Below are positions 8,132-19,189 of a stretch of DNA of 64,000 bases, piece by piece; the first letter of the stretch is position 1; each line of letters begins with the position of its first letter. This stretch comes from Flavobacterium panici. GTDB lineage: Bacteria > Bacteroidota > Bacteroidia > Flavobacteriales > Flavobacteriaceae. Made by a program: the position numbers and the translations under genes. The notes below the pieces were generated by a model. The model worked only from the letters and a program-made list of their open reading frames with translations, had not been told where the DNA came from and searched no databases. The stretch is taken from assembly GCF_903819335.1 (NCBI RefSeq), contig NZ_CAIJDE010000023.1:54928-118927 (forward strand). The letters are read 5' to 3'.

Positions 8132-8762
8132 ATAATTTTTCCTTTAATTGTTTAATTAGTATTTTTTTCTCTGCACTTTCTGTAATGATTCCAGAAACGG
8201 CAATTCCGTGAATTCCGGTTTCCATTAATGGACTCACATCTTTTAATTTAATGCCGCCAATAGCATAAACAGGAATCTCGATTTTATCTTTTTTCATTTT
8301 TTGGAGAATCTCGAAATATCCAGATAATCCTAAAATCGGACTTAGTTTTTCTTTTGTAATCGTAAATCGAAAAGGGCCTAAACCAATATAATCGCAGCCA
8401 TTTTTGACATGATTTTGAATGTGTTCAAAAGTATTAGCCGTTCCACCAATAATTTTTGTTGCTCCTAAAATGGCTCTCGCTTCATCGATTTTCATATCGG
8501 TTAACCCTAAATGAACCCCGTCTGCAGCAATCTGCTCAGCAAGGTGCAGATCATCATTTATAATAAAATTAGCCAGATACTCTTCGCACAAAGGTTTTAC
8601 CTTCTCTGCTAAAGCAAATGTTTCTTTGCTGGTTTGATTTTTAAAACGCATTTGTACCCATTTACAGCCGGCATCCAGAGCATGATGAATATTGTACAAT
8701 TGTTCTTTGATGGTTTCGCCTTGTGAAATGTATTGCAATTTGTTATACATAATGATATCCAA
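8112..8762 (-). CDS. thiE: Thiamine phosphate synthase ThiE
   Basis: A 216-residue TIM-barrel protein. It has WVQMRFKN near residue 36, [27 protein letters not shown] and the phosphate-binding [13 protein letters not shown]. ThiE joins hydroxymethylpyrimidine diphosphate to thiazole phosphate. It keeps the full ThiE motif set, so of the two ThiE/TenI-type proteins here this one is the likelier synthase. ATG at 8762 overlaps thiD by 20 bp; a second ATG four codons in (8750) is an alternative start. Confidence 0.95.
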   Translation of the reverse strand: MDIIMYNKLQYISQGETIKEQLYNIHHALDAGCKWVQMRFKNQTSKETFALAEKVKPLCEEYLANFIINDDLHLAEQIAADGVHLGLTDMKIDEARAILGATKIIGGTANTFEHIQNHVKNGCDYIGLGPFRFTITKEKLSPILGLSGYFEILQKMKKDKIEIPVYAIGGIKLKDVSPLMETGIHGIAVSGIITESAEKKILIKQLKEKLYANVIV

Positions 8763-9495
8763 TTAATGTTGAACTTGAACTCAGGTAATTTTCGATATAT
8801 ATTTTAGCATTTTTGCAGGCTTCTGTTATATTTTGATTTAAAGCCAAATTGGAAGCAATTGCAGAAGAAAGCACGCAGCCGGAACCGTGTTTTTCAAAGC
8901 ATTTTTTATTAGTTGGAAGCAAATCCAAAACTTCATTTTTAAGAAATAAAAGATCGGTTCCTATTGCTGATTCGTTATGTCCGCCTTTCAATAAAATATT
9001 GGTTGTAATTTCATTTTGCGGCCGAAGATTCTTTGAAATAAATCCCGGAAATAAAATCTCAATTTCATTATAATTCGGCGTAATCAAATCAATTTTAGAC
9101 AAGATTTTATGTAAATCAGAATAGTCTTTAATGGTCATAAATTCAAAATTTGTTGTCGATCTAAGAACAGGGTCCCAAACAATTTTAGTTGATGGAGAAA
9201 GCATTTTAAGCGTAGAAACAATTCGGTTTAAATCATACAAAGAAGAAACAATTCCAATTTTGACAGCACTGATTTTATAATTTAAAAAGAGAGTTTCAAT
9301 AGACCGAATAACAAAACTCAAATCTGTCCATTGAATCTCATAAAATGTATTTTCGGTCTGAATCGTATTGGCTGTTGTAATAGCAAAACCAGTTACTTTA
9401 TGCTGTTCAAATGTTTTGATATCAGCCAAAATACCAGCTCCGCCAGACGGATCTAAACCTGCTATTGTAAGTACGAAAGGACGATTTGCTGACAT
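8743..9495 (-). CDS. thiD: Hydroxymethylpyrimidine/phosphomethylpyrimidine kinase ThiD
   Basis: A 250-residue ribokinase-fold enzyme. TIAGLDPSGGAGILADIKTF (10-29) is the ThiD signature, VKIGIVSS and WDPVLRSTT follow, and the C-terminal KHGSGCVLSSAIASNLA forms the anion hole. ThiD phosphorylates HMP twice to give HMP diphosphate for ThiE. It overlaps the upstream tenI-like gene by 34 bp and the downstream thiE by 20 bp, so the operon is tightly packed. Confidence 0.97.
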   Translation of the reverse strand: MSANRPFVLTIAGLDPSGGAGILADIKTFEQHKVTGFAITTANTIQTENTFYEIQWTDLSFVIRSIETLFLNYKISAVKIGIVSSLYDLNRIVSTLKMLSPSTKIVWDPVLRSTTNFEFMTIKDYSDLHKILSKIDLITPNYNEIEILFPGFISKNLRPQNEITTNILLKGGHNESAIGTDLLFLKNEVLDLLPTNKKCFEKHGSGCVLSSAIASNLALNQNITEACKNAKIYIENYLSSSSTLIGYHYV

Positions 9496-10067
9496 AATTT
9501 AAATTGTTTTATCGGGTTTTCGTTATTCCAGATTGTTCCTAAAAGAGCGATATCATCAAATCCATTTTCTATTGTTTTTTGAATGTTTTGAAGATCAATT
9601 CCGCCTAAAGCAATCACTTTTGTTTCATAATTTGTTCTTGATTTTAATGCTTCAAAAAGATCAGTTTTTGGTCCATAATTTTCCTTTGAAATACTTTTGA
9701 AAACCGGGCTTAGAAACGCGTAATCAAAATCATTTTCCAGAGAATTAAAATCTTCTATAGAATGTGTTGATGTTGAAAAATTATACCTACAAGGTTTTGG
9801 AAACCTTGCAGGAAAATCATGAATGCGGTTTCTTTCTTTTTCAGAAAAATGAATTGTGTTAATTCCAAAATCTTCTGCCAATAGATGATGATTGTGCAAA
9901 ACAATTCGATCTCTAAATTCAATCTTAATTTGATGAATAAATTGCGCCATTTCCAATTCAGAAAAATCAGGCTTCCGAACATGAAGCAAAGACAATCCTT
10001 CTTCAAATAAAGAATGAAGAATTCGAATTTCATCTTCAATAAAAAAACGATTTGTAATTACAATCAT
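9462..10067 (-). CDS. ThiE/TenI-family protein
   Basis: A 201-residue TIM-barrel protein related to ThiE and TenI. LHVRKPDFSELEM near 33, VLHNHHLLAEDFGINTIHFSE near 75, YAFLSPVFKSISKENYG and VIALGGIDLQNI are visible. TenI tautomerises the thiazole product and is often encoded beside ThiE in this phylum. It lacks the GPFxxTxTK loop of the true synthase, so TenI is the better guess. Bases 9786-9812 are a near-perfect palindrome that is read in frame as part of the coding sequence (around residues 86-94). Confidence 0.8.
   Translation of the reverse strand: MIVITNRFFIEDEIRILHSLFEEGLSLLHVRKPDFSELEMAQFIHQIKIEFRDRIVLHNHHLLAEDFGINTIHFSEKERNRIHDFPARFPKPCRYNFSTSTHSIEDFNSLENDFDYAFLSPVFKSISKENYGPKTDLFEALKSRTNYETKVIALGGIDLQNIQKTIENGFDDIALLGTIWNNENPIKQFKLCQQIVLSYLQ
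9786..9812. repeat. CCTACAAGGTTT palindrome inside a coding sequence
   Basis: CCTACAAGGTTT and AAACCTTGCAGG form a 12-bp inverted repeat with one mismatch around a 3-base loop. On the minus strand it is translated in frame within the tenI-like gene. From memory, near-identical palindromes are common between genes in Flavobacterium. Confidence 0.75.
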
Positions 10068-10100
10068 ATCTTTTTTCTATGCTCTTTATTCTATTTTCTT

Positions 10101-12270
<2,170 letters not shown>

Positions 12271-12274
<4 letters not shown>

Positions 12275-12313
12275 TCCTTCTTGAATTAGTATAGAGTCAT
12301 ACTTTAGGAATGG
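12271..12313 (-). promoter_or_regulatory. Candidate expression platform hiding the thiS start codon
   Basis: In the minus-strand RNA, CCATTCC (12313-12307) is perfectly complementary to GGAATGG (12277-12271), which contains the thiS ATG. Pairing would close a 29-base loop and block initiation. Lying between riboswitch and gene, it fits translational control by TPP. This is inferred from complementarity only. Confidence 0.55.
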
Positions 12314-12354
12314 CTACAAGAACGCATAAAAATGCGCGCAGAAGTCATCTTACT

Positions 12355-12428
12355 TTTCCCTACGCTAGTATGAACTAGATCAGGTTCAGAGGGTAAAATC
12401 TCAGCCTACAAGTTGTAGACACCCCTAA
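12355..12428 (-). promoter_or_regulatory. TPP riboswitch (THI element)
   Basis: On the minus strand the core reads GGGGTG, then CTGAGAT, ACCCTCTGAACCTGATCTAG and GCGTAGGGAA, in the order of the TPP aptamer, with CTACAACTTGTAG forming the variable stem. It lies about 80 bases before thiS and leads the whole thi operon. Binding of thiamine diphosphate should reduce expression. Confidence 0.97.
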
Positions 12429-12437
12429 AGTGTGAAG

Positions 12438-12445
12438 CAAATATA
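12438..12445 (-). promoter_or_regulatory. Candidate -7 box of the thiamine operon
   Basis: On the minus strand TATATTTG matches TAnnTTTG exactly and lies about 10 bases before the riboswitch, so transcription would begin at the aptamer. No clear TTG is visible at -33. Confidence 0.6.
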
Positions 12446-12535
12446 TGTAATTTTTGTTTAAAAGTTTCAGGTTTCAAGTTTCAGGTTCAAAAAAACTGAA
12501 AACTGTCACTGAAAACTGCGACTAACGACTGGAAA

Positions 12536-13105
12536 CTATTTTTTTCTCGTCCAGCAGTCTTCGATATGATCATTGACCATTCCGGTTGCTTGCATGTGAG
12601 CGTAAATAACGGTTGAGCCTACGAATTTGAATCCGCGTTTTTTTAAATCTTTGCTGATTGCATCTGAAAGAGGCGTTGTTGCCGGAACGTCTTTTAAAGT
12701 TTTGGGATTATTGTCGATAGGTTTTCCATCGGTGAATTTCCATATATACTCTGAAAAACTTCCAAATTCTTCCTGAACTTTTATAAAAGCCTGAGCGTTT
12801 GAAATAGTTGCTTTAACTTTAAGTTTATTTCGGATGATTCCGGTATTATGCAATAATTCTTCGATTTTATCTTCAGAATAATTCGCAATTTTTTTATAAT
12901 CAAAATGATCGAAAGCGTTTCTGAAATTCTCTCTTTTATTTAAAATTGTAATCCAGCTTAATCCAGCCTGAAAAGTTTCTAAAATTAAAAACTCAAATAA
13001 AGATGCGTCATCATAAACAGGAACGCCCCATTCTTCGTCATGATATTTTTTATATAAATCACTGGCTGAACACCAGCCGCATCTTACTGGATCTTCGTTT
13101 TTCAT
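12536..13105 (-). CDS. tag: DNA-3-methyladenine glycosylase I
   Basis: A 189-residue Tag protein. RCGWCSASDLYKKYHDEEWG (8-27) begins the family signature, and LFEFLILETFQAGLSWITIL follows. It removes 3-methyladenine from alkylated DNA in base excision repair. The zinc-binding residues near the N-terminal Cys and C-terminal His/Cys (HMQATGMVNDHIEDCW) are present. Its ATG shares a base with the stop of the upstream lipoprotein gene (TAATG), so translation is probably coupled. Confidence 0.96.
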   Translation of the reverse strand: MKNEDPVRCGWCSASDLYKKYHDEEWGVPVYDDASLFEFLILETFQAGLSWITILNKRENFRNAFDHFDYKKIANYSEDKIEELLHNTGIIRNKLKVKATISNAQAFIKVQEEFGSFSEYIWKFTDGKPIDNNPKTLKDVPATTPLSDAISKDLKKRGFKFVGSTVIYAHMQATGMVNDHIEDCWTRKK

Positions 13106-13788
13106 TATTTTCCTATTTGCCAGCTATATCCTTTTACTCCTGGAATATAAGCAGAACGACCAATTATAATCAATTCGTTATGGATTTTTTTGTCGTACTT
13201 AATGCCAATTGCTGTTCCTGATGTATATAATTTATTAGCTTTAAAAGTAATTTTCATAAGACCATCTTTGAATTTAGCATCTGAAACTTTTTCAATAAAC
13301 CAGGTCGACCGCCATTTTATGGCTATTTCATCTTCAGAAGTTTTTGTAATACTTTTTACAAGTTTTACGGCTTCTTTAGGGATTTCAAAATTTTCAGTTA
13401 ATTGTTTCTGATTTAAAGTCTGTCCAATTTTACTGAGAGAAAGTATTTTTTTTAGATTGCCAAATGTTACCAAAGATTTGTTTTCTTCTTCATTCCAGTT
13501 TAAGTTAGCGTTTTCTGTCTCAACTTGTTGATTTTGAATTTGTGGTCTGCTTTGGCTTTCTTTTTTTGATGAAAAATGATTTCGTTTGTCAGTTGCAGAA
13601 TTATGAGCAAGATCTTTAGATATCCCGATAGTTTTTAATGGTGTTTTTTTTAATGTTTTCGCAGAAGCGGGATTTAATTTATCGACAGGATAAATTGTTT
13701 TTCGTTTCTGCTGCTTTTTTTCATCGTTGCCACAGCCCATCAAAAAACAGGTAATTGAAAGAAATAGCGTGGCAATTGTCTTTTTCAT
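13105..13788 (-). CDS. Hypothetical lipoprotein
   Basis: A 227-residue protein of unknown function. MKKTIATLFLSITCFLMGC is a lipoprotein signal with the lipidated Cys at residue 19. A basic, low-complexity region (about 23-110) leads to a C-terminal domain with WRSTWFIEKVSDAKF and IIIGRSAYIPGVKGYSWQIG. It should sit in the cell envelope. I do not recognise a family. It overlaps tag by one base and is probably read with the downstream tag. Confidence 0.75.
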   Translation of the reverse strand: MKKTIATLFLSITCFLMGCGNDEKKQQKRKTIYPVDKLNPASAKTLKKTPLKTIGISKDLAHNSATDKRNHFSSKKESQSRPQIQNQQVETENANLNWNEEENKSLVTFGNLKKILSLSKIGQTLNQKQLTENFEIPKEAVKLVKSITKTSEDEIAIKWRSTWFIEKVSDAKFKDGLMKITFKANKLYTSGTAIGIKYDKKIHNELIIIGRSAYIPGVKGYSWQIGK

Positions 13789-13803
13789 AACTACAAGATA
13801 GCT

Positions 13804-14466
13804 TTAATCTTTGATAGTAAGATCTTCTTCCAAATATTTTTTTATCAAATGATGTCCAAGGTAAATTAAAGGAGTTAATACAACCGCAACCGAAAGTTTG
13901 AAAATGTAACCTGTTAGCCCAGAGGTGATAAAAGTTTTAAAATCGATTTTTCCGGGAAGCCAGAAAGCAATTCCCAGTACAATAAAAGAGTCAAATAATT
14001 GAGAAATTACAGTAGAACCAGTTGCTCTTAACCATATTTTCTTTTCTCCGGTTCTTTTTTTGAAAAACCAAAAAATCCAAACATCGATTAACTGTGATAC
14101 CATAAAAGCAACAATACTTCCGAAGATAATCCACATACTTTGTCCAAAAACGGCATGAAACTGCTCATCATTAACCGGACTGATTCCTTTTGCTGCCGGA
14201 ATTACAATCGCCATAAATAAAATTAAAAAAGCATATGCAATTAAACAAGCAGTTATAAAAGAGAGTTTTTTTACTCCTTTTTCGCCAAAGTATTCATTAA
14301 TCAAATCAGTAGTTAGAAAAACAATCGGCCAGGGCAAAATCCCTATACTCATTACAAAAGGACCAATCTGAATTAATTTTCCTCCAATAAGTTCAGCCAC
14401 AACGGCATTGGTTATAAATATTCCTGATAGAACTACAAAGACAATTTCTTTTCGGGTTTTAAACAT
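13804..14466 (-). CDS. Queuosine precursor transporter (YhhQ/VUT family)
   Basis: A 220-residue membrane protein when started at ATG 14466 (MFKTRKEIVFVVLSGIF); an in-frame TTG eight codons upstream is less likely. About six hydrophobic helices are visible. LIGGKLIQIGPFVMSIGILP and LTTDLINEYFGEKGVKK are family motifs. Relatives import queuine or preQ bases for tRNA modification. queG, a queuosine pathway gene, lies at 57192 in the same window. It is 15 bp upstream of the lipoprotein gene. Confidence 0.88.
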   Translation of the reverse strand: MFKTRKEIVFVVLSGIFITNAVVAELIGGKLIQIGPFVMSIGILPWPIVFLTTDLINEYFGEKGVKKLSFITACLIAYAFLILFMAIVIPAAKGISPVNDEQFHAVFGQSMWIIFGSIVAFMVSQLIDVWIFWFFKKRTGEKKIWLRATGSTVISQLFDSFIVLGIAFWLPGKIDFKTFITSGLTGYIFKLSVAVVLTPLIYLGHHLIKKYLEEDLTIKD

Positions 14467-14625
14467 GTTATTTTGGTTATGATGATTCAAATTTAAACTA
14501 TTTCTTTAAATGTTCGAAATGGATTAATGAGTTCGTTTGAAGTTTGCTTTTGATTGGTTAATTTTGAGATGCTGCTTTTTTTTTGGGAAACTATTTAAGC
14601 AGAAGAATTATTAATGCATTTTATT

Positions 14626-16689
14626 ATGAAAACACAAATAGATTTAAATAATCCGTTACTTCAGGAATGGTCTGGTGCTTATGGCGGAGTTCCGGATTTT
14701 ACAAAATATAAAATCTCTGATTTTAAACCTGCAATTGAGTTTGCCATTCAGGAGAAATTAGATGAAATAGATGCAATTGCAAACAACATTGAAGAACCTA
14801 CTTTTGATAATACAATTGTGGCTTTAGAACTTTCGGGCGAAAAACTGGATAGAATTCATGCCGTTTACGGAATTTACAGATCAAATTTAAGCAGTCCTGA
14901 ATTTAATGTGGTTGATACAGAAATGTCTCCAAAATTGGCAGAGATTAGTGATAAACTATATCAAAACGATAAGCTGTTTCTAAGAATTGAAAAACTATAT
15001 AAAAGTGCCGAAAGTAAAAATTTAAATGCTGAACAACAGCGTTTGCTTTGGCTTTATTATACCGATTTTGTTCGAGAAGGGGCGGAGTTAAATGAAGAAG
15101 ATAAAAAGGAAGTAGCCAAAATTAATCAGGAACTTGCCGGGCTTTTTACTCTTTTCAGCCAAAAATTATTAGCAGAAGAAAATGATCAGTTTTTAGAATT
15201 AAAATCTGAAAATGATTTGGATGGTTTGCCTGAGGAATTTAAAAACGCAGCCATTGCTGAAGCGAAAGAAAGAAAGCTGAATAGTTTAGCTAGTATTGGC
15301 AACACAAGATCTTCAATAGAACCGTTTTTGACTTTTTCAAATCGAAGAGATTTACGAGAAAAAGCATTTGATATTTTTGTAAAACGTGGTGATAACAAGA
15401 ATCAAAATGATACTAATGAAACGCTGGTTTCCATTTTACAATTGCGTGCGAAGAAAGCAAAAATATTAGGTTTTAAGAATTTTGCAGAATGGAGTTTATC
15501 TAATAAGATGGCTAAAGATCCGCAGAAAACTTTGGATTTAATGGAATCTGTATGGAAACCTGCTGTTGAAAAAGTAAAAAATGATGTAGTTGCAATGCAG
15601 GAAATGGTAAATAACGAAGGGGGGAATTTTAAAATTCAACCTTGGGATTATCGTTATTATGCCGAAAAAGTACGCAAAGCAAAATATGATTTAGACCAAA
15701 ACGAGATAAAACAATATCTGCAGTTAGAAAATTTACGTGAAGCCATGTTTTGGGTTGCGGGTGAATTATTTAATTTAGGATTTAAACAATTATTTGATGT
15801 TCCGGTTTATCATCCCGATGTTCGCGTTTGGGAAGTGAATAATAAGGATACAGGTAAATTAATCGGGCTGTGGTACTTTGATCCTTATGCGCGTGTTGGC
15901 AAGCGTTCTGGAGCGTGGATGAATTCGCATAGAGATCAGCAAAAAATAAAACAAAACGTACTGCCAATAGTATCGAATAACTGCAATTTTATAAAAGGAA
16001 ATAGTGATGATCCAGTATTGATTTCCTGGGACGATGCTACAACTTTATTTCATGAATTTGGGCACGCTTTGCACGGTTTATGTTCAAATGTTACTTATCC
16101 TAGTTTGTCAGGAACTTCGGTTGCGAGAGATTATGTTGAGTTTCCTTCGCAATTACTGGAACATTGGCTGGCAACTCCAGAGGTACTGAACAAGTTTGCA
16201 CTTCATTATAAAACAAACCTGCCGTTGTCTGAATCTTTGGTAGAAAGAATAGAAAAAGCGGCTAATTTTAATGAAGGTTTTGCAACTGTCGAAACCATTT
16301 CGAGTTCTTTTGTAGATATGAAATTGCATTTAACGACTGAAACAGTTGATCCGCATCAATTTGAAAAAGATGTTTTGGAAGAAATCAATATGCCGTCAGA
16401 GATTGTGATGCGACATAGAATTCCGCAATTTGCCCATATTTTTTCAAGTGACGGATATGCAGCGGGATATTACAGTTATTTATGGGCTGACGTAATAAAT
16501 GCAGATGCTTATGAAGCTTTTCTGGAAGGTGATGGGCCTTATGATAAAAAAGTAGCAGAACGTCTTTATGAGATTGTTTTAAGTGTTGGGAATAGTGTCG
16601 ATAATGAAAATATGTATGAGGATTTTAGAGGACATGCTCCAAAATCTGATGCTTTGATGCGTGCGAGAAATTTTCCAGTTGAGAGCTAA
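14626..16689 (+). CDS. M3 family metallopeptidase (oligopeptidase A / Dcp type)
   Basis: A 687-residue zinc peptidase. HEFGHALHGL holds the HExxH zinc site, and the third ligand is the Glu in DYVEFPSQLLEHW. The long helical N-terminal part and FDPYARVGKRSGAW are typical of the M3 clan. No signal peptide is seen, so it should degrade oligopeptides in the cytoplasm. The start MKTQIDLNNPLLQEW is preferred; an ATG four codons upstream (14614) is possible. A bidirectional terminator follows. Confidence 0.94.
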   Translation: MKTQIDLNNPLLQEWSGAYGGVPDFTKYKISDFKPAIEFAIQEKLDEIDAIANNIEEPTFDNTIVALELSGEKLDRIHAVYGIYRSNLSSPEFNVVDTEMSPKLAEISDKLYQNDKLFLRIEKLYKSAESKNLNAEQQRLLWLYYTDFVREGAELNEEDKKEVAKINQELAGLFTLFSQKLLAEENDQFLELKSENDLDGLPEEFKNAAIAEAKERKLNSLASIGNTRSSIEPFLTFSNRRDLREKAFDIFVKRGDNKNQNDTNETLVSILQLRAKKAKILGFKNFAEWSLSNKMAKDPQKTLDLMESVWKPAVEKVKNDVVAMQEMVNNEGGNFKIQPWDYRYYAEKVRKAKYDLDQNEIKQYLQLENLREAMFWVAGELFNLGFKQLFDVPVYHPDVRVWEVNNKDTGKLIGLWYFDPYARVGKRSGAWMNSHRDQQKIKQNVLPIVSNNCNFIKGNSDDPVLISWDDATTLFHEFGHALHGLCSNVTYPSLSGTSVARDYVEFPSQLLEHWLATPEVLNKFALHYKTNLPLSESLVERIEKAANFNEGFATVETISSSFVDMKLHLTTETVDPHQFEKDVLEEINMPSEIVMRHRIPQFAHIFSSDGYAAGYYSYLWADVINADAYEAFLEGDGPYDKKVAERLYEIVLSVGNSVDNENMYEDFRGHAPKSDALMRARNFPVES

Positions 16690-16700
16690 AAACTGAAAAT

Positions 16701-16735
16701 AAAAAAGCCCGAATAAATTAATATTCGGGCTTTTT
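16701..16735. terminator. Bidirectional terminator between the M3 peptidase and tsf
   Basis: AAAAAGCCCGAATA pairs with TATTCGGGCTTTTT, giving a long perfect stem with A and T tracts on either side. It serves both convergent genes. Confidence 0.92.
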
Positions 16736-16754
16736 ATATTGAAATAATAATATA

Positions 16755-17717
16755 TTAACCTAAAGTAACTCTTTTGAAACCTGTGATTTCAACGTTGAAT
16801 CCTTTAACGTAATCACCAACTTTTTTACTATCGTCTTTGATAAAGTTTTGATCTAACAAAGCTTTCTCTTGATCTAAAGTAGTGTTGTCAGAGATAAAAC
16901 GCTGAACTTTTCCTGGAATAATTTTGTCCCAAATTTGCTCTGGTTTACCTTCAGCTTTTAATTCAGCTTTAGCATCTTCTTCAGCTTGTTTTAAAACTTC
17001 TGGAGTTAATTGAGAGTAAGAAATGTATTTAGGAACATTTTTTAAAGTTTTTCCTAAACGTTTTGCTTCTTCATTATCTTTTTCGATTACAGCAATACGA
17101 GCAGCAAGTTCAGATTCAACGAAAGCAGGATCAAAATCTTTGTAAGATAATGTATCAGCTCCCATAGAAGCAACTTGCATAGAAACATCTTTAGTTAAAA
17201 CGTCAGCGTTAGGAATTGCAGCAGAAATTGCAGTTAATGCAGCAATTTTGTTAACGTGAACATAAGATCCAACGAAAGCACCTTCTAAAATTTCAAAACC
17301 ACCGATTTCGATTTTCTCACCGATAACTCCAGTTTGCTCGATTAATTTTTCAGCAACTGTAATTCCGTTGAAATCTGAAGCTAAGAAATCTTCTTTAGAA
17401 GAGAAGTTAATAGCTCTTTCTACTAAATCTTTAGCCAAAGTTACGAAAGCCTCATTTTTACCTACGAAGTCAGTTTCGCAGTTTAAAGTGATGATCGCTC
17501 CTTTAGTGTTGTCAGCATTAACAAAAGAAACAGCAGCTCCTTCAGAAGACTCACGGTCAGAACGGTTAGCAGCAACTTTTTGTCCTTTTTCTCTAAGGAC
17601 TTGTATAGCTTTATCGAAATCTCCATCAGCTTCAACTAAAGCTTTTTTACAGTCCATCATTCCGGCACCTGTAGATTGTCTTAATTTATTTACGTCTGCA
17701 GCAGTAATTGTTGCCAT
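16755..17717 (-). CDS. tsf: Elongation factor Ts
   Basis: A 320-residue EF-Ts. VNKLRQSTGAGMMDCKKALV (9-28) is the N-terminal signature, and the core has ITLNCETDFVGKNEAF. It exchanges GDP for GTP on EF-Tu. It follows rpsB by 138 bp of AT-rich spacer on the same strand, the usual rpsB-tsf order. The region around 90-140 is longer than in some homologues but the ends are canonical. Confidence 0.98.
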   Translation of the reverse strand: MATITAADVNKLRQSTGAGMMDCKKALVEADGDFDKAIQVLREKGQKVAANRSDRESSEGAAVSFVNADNTKGAIITLNCETDFVGKNEAFVTLAKDLVERAINFSSKEDFLASDFNGITVAEKLIEQTGVIGEKIEIGGFEILEGAFVGSYVHVNKIAALTAISAAIPNADVLTKDVSMQVASMGADTLSYKDFDPAFVESELAARIAVIEKDNEEAKRLGKTLKNVPKYISYSQLTPEVLKQAEEDAKAELKAEGKPEQIWDKIIPGKVQRFISDNTTLDQEKALLDQNFIKDDSKKVGDYVKGFNVEITGFKRVTLG

Positions 17718-17855
17718 AATATTTTGAATTTTAATGTTAAAAGTAAAAATTCCATCTTTTAAATTCTAAACTCCAATTTTATTAAATTATCAACATAACG
17801 TTTTTAATTTGTGGTTTGGATTTTAAAATTTAAAATTTGGAATTTAAAATTTGAT

Positions 17856-18626
17856 TTATTCTTCAGTTGCAGGAGCAGCCTCAGCCTCAGCAGCAGGAGC
17901 AGCAGCTTCTTCAGCTACTTCAACTTCTTTTTCAGAACCTCTGTCAGAAAGACCTTCGATAACTGCAGTAGTCACTAAAGATAAAATTTTGTCAATTGAT
18001 TTAGAAGCATCATCATTTGCTGGAATAACGTAATCAACCTCTCTTGGGTCAGAATTCGTATCAACCATTGCGAAAACTGGAATGTTTAATTTTTGTGCTT
18101 CTTTTATTGCGATGTGTTCAGCTTTGATATCTACTACGAACAATGCTGCAGGTAGTCTAGACATATCAGCGATTGAACCTAAGTTTTTCTCTAATTTAGC
18201 ACGTAGACGATCAACTTGCAAACGCTCTTTTTTAGATAACGTCATGAAAGTACCATCTTTCTTCATTTTATCAATAGAAGACATTTTTTTAACTGCCTTT
18301 CTGATAGTTACGAAGTTAGTTAGCATTCCACCTGGCCATCTTTCAGTGATGTAAGGCATGTTTGCAGCTTTTGCTTTATCAGCAACGATGTCTTTAGCTT
18401 GTTTTTTGGTAGCTACGAATAAAATTTTTCTACCTGATGCAGCGATTTTTTTCAAAGCTTCGTTAGCTTCTTCAATTTTAGCTGCAGTTTTATATAGATT
18501 GATAATGTGAATACCATTACGCTCCATATAAATGTAAGGAGCCATGTTTGGATCCCATTTTCTAGTCATGTGTCCAAAGTGAACACCTGCTTCTAGTAAT
18601 TCTTTTACTTCTATTTTGTTTGCCAT
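17856..18626 (-). CDS. rpsB: 30S ribosomal protein S2
   Basis: A 256-residue S2. LLEAGVHFGHMTRKWDPNM near residue 10 and YITERWPGGMLTNFVTIRKA near 95 are strong family blocks. The C-terminal 25 residues are rich in Ala and Glu, an acidic extension common in this phylum. S2 binds the small subunit with S1. Its leader contains a long imperfect hairpin at 18653-18703. Confidence 0.98.
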   Translation of the reverse strand: MANKIEVKELLEAGVHFGHMTRKWDPNMAPYIYMERNGIHIINLYKTAAKIEEANEALKKIAASGRKILFVATKKQAKDIVADKAKAANMPYITERWPGGMLTNFVTIRKAVKKMSSIDKMKKDGTFMTLSKKERLQVDRLRAKLEKNLGSIADMSRLPAALFVVDIKAEHIAIKEAQKLNIPVFAMVDTNSDPREVDYVIPANDDASKSIDKILSLVTTAVIEGLSDRGSEKEVEVAEEAAAPAAEAEAAPATEE

Positions 18627-18652
18627 TTTTGTACTAGTTTACGTTCTGTTGA

Positions 18653-18703
18653 TTAGCAATGTATAAATGGCGATTTCTCTGGCTTTATACATTTAGATGC
18701 TAA
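18653..18703 (-). promoter_or_regulatory. Candidate structured leader of rpsB
   Basis: On the minus strand TTAGCA-TCTA-AATGTATAAA pairs with TTTATACATTGCTAA, a 16-bp helix with one 4-base bulge, closed by a 16-base loop. It ends about 27 bases before the rpsB ATG. The position fits autogenous control by S2, but no known motif was recognised. Confidence 0.5.
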
Positions 18704-18770
18704 ACTATATCCTACCTCGATAGGAGAGCAACAATAACTGTGTTTTTTAATTTCAATAAATAATTGATAA

Positions 18771-18795
18771 TGTCTTGTCCCATCTGAACAAGACA
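18771..18795 (-). other. Hairpin directly after rpsI
   Basis: TGTCTTGT and ACAAGACA form a perfect 8-bp stem, 7 bases after the rpsI stop on the minus strand. No T-tract follows in that direction, so it looks more like an RNA 3'-end stabiliser or processing site than a terminator. Confidence 0.5.
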
Positions 18796-18802
18796 GGTAA
18801 TA

Positions 18803-19189
18803 TTAACGTTTAGAGAATTGGAATCTCTTACGAGCTTTCTTCTGACCGAATTTCTTACGTTCAACCATTCTAGGGTCTCTTGTTAATAAACCTTCTGGTT
18901 TTAGGATAGCTCTGTTTTCGATGTTCACTTCACACATTACACGTGCTAATGCCATTCTTACAGCTTCTGCCTGACCAGTTGAACCACCTCCGTAAACGTT
19001 TACTTTTACATCAAAGTTACTAGCATTTTCTGTCATAGATAATGGTTGTAATACTTTGTATTGTAAAGTTGCAGTTGGAAAGTAAGTTGCGAATTCTTTT
19101 TTGTTTACAGTGATTTTACCTGTTCCTTCAGAAACATATACACGTGCAACAGCGGTTTTTCTTCTACCGATTTTGTGAATAACTCCCAT
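18803..19189 (-). CDS. rpsI: 30S ribosomal protein S9
   Basis: A 128-residue S9. IGRRKTAVARVYVSEGTGKI opens the protein and the basic C-terminal tail KKARKRFQFSKR reaches the ribosomal P site. NVYGGGSTGQAEAVRMALAR is the central motif. Its ATG overlaps the rplM stop by one base (TAATG), so rplM and rpsI are translationally coupled. Confidence 0.99.
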   Translation of the reverse strand: MGVIHKIGRRKTAVARVYVSEGTGKITVNKKEFATYFPTATLQYKVLQPLSMTENASNFDVKVNVYGGGSTGQAEAVRMALARVMCEVNIENRAILKPEGLLTRDPRMVERKKFGQKKARKRFQFSKR

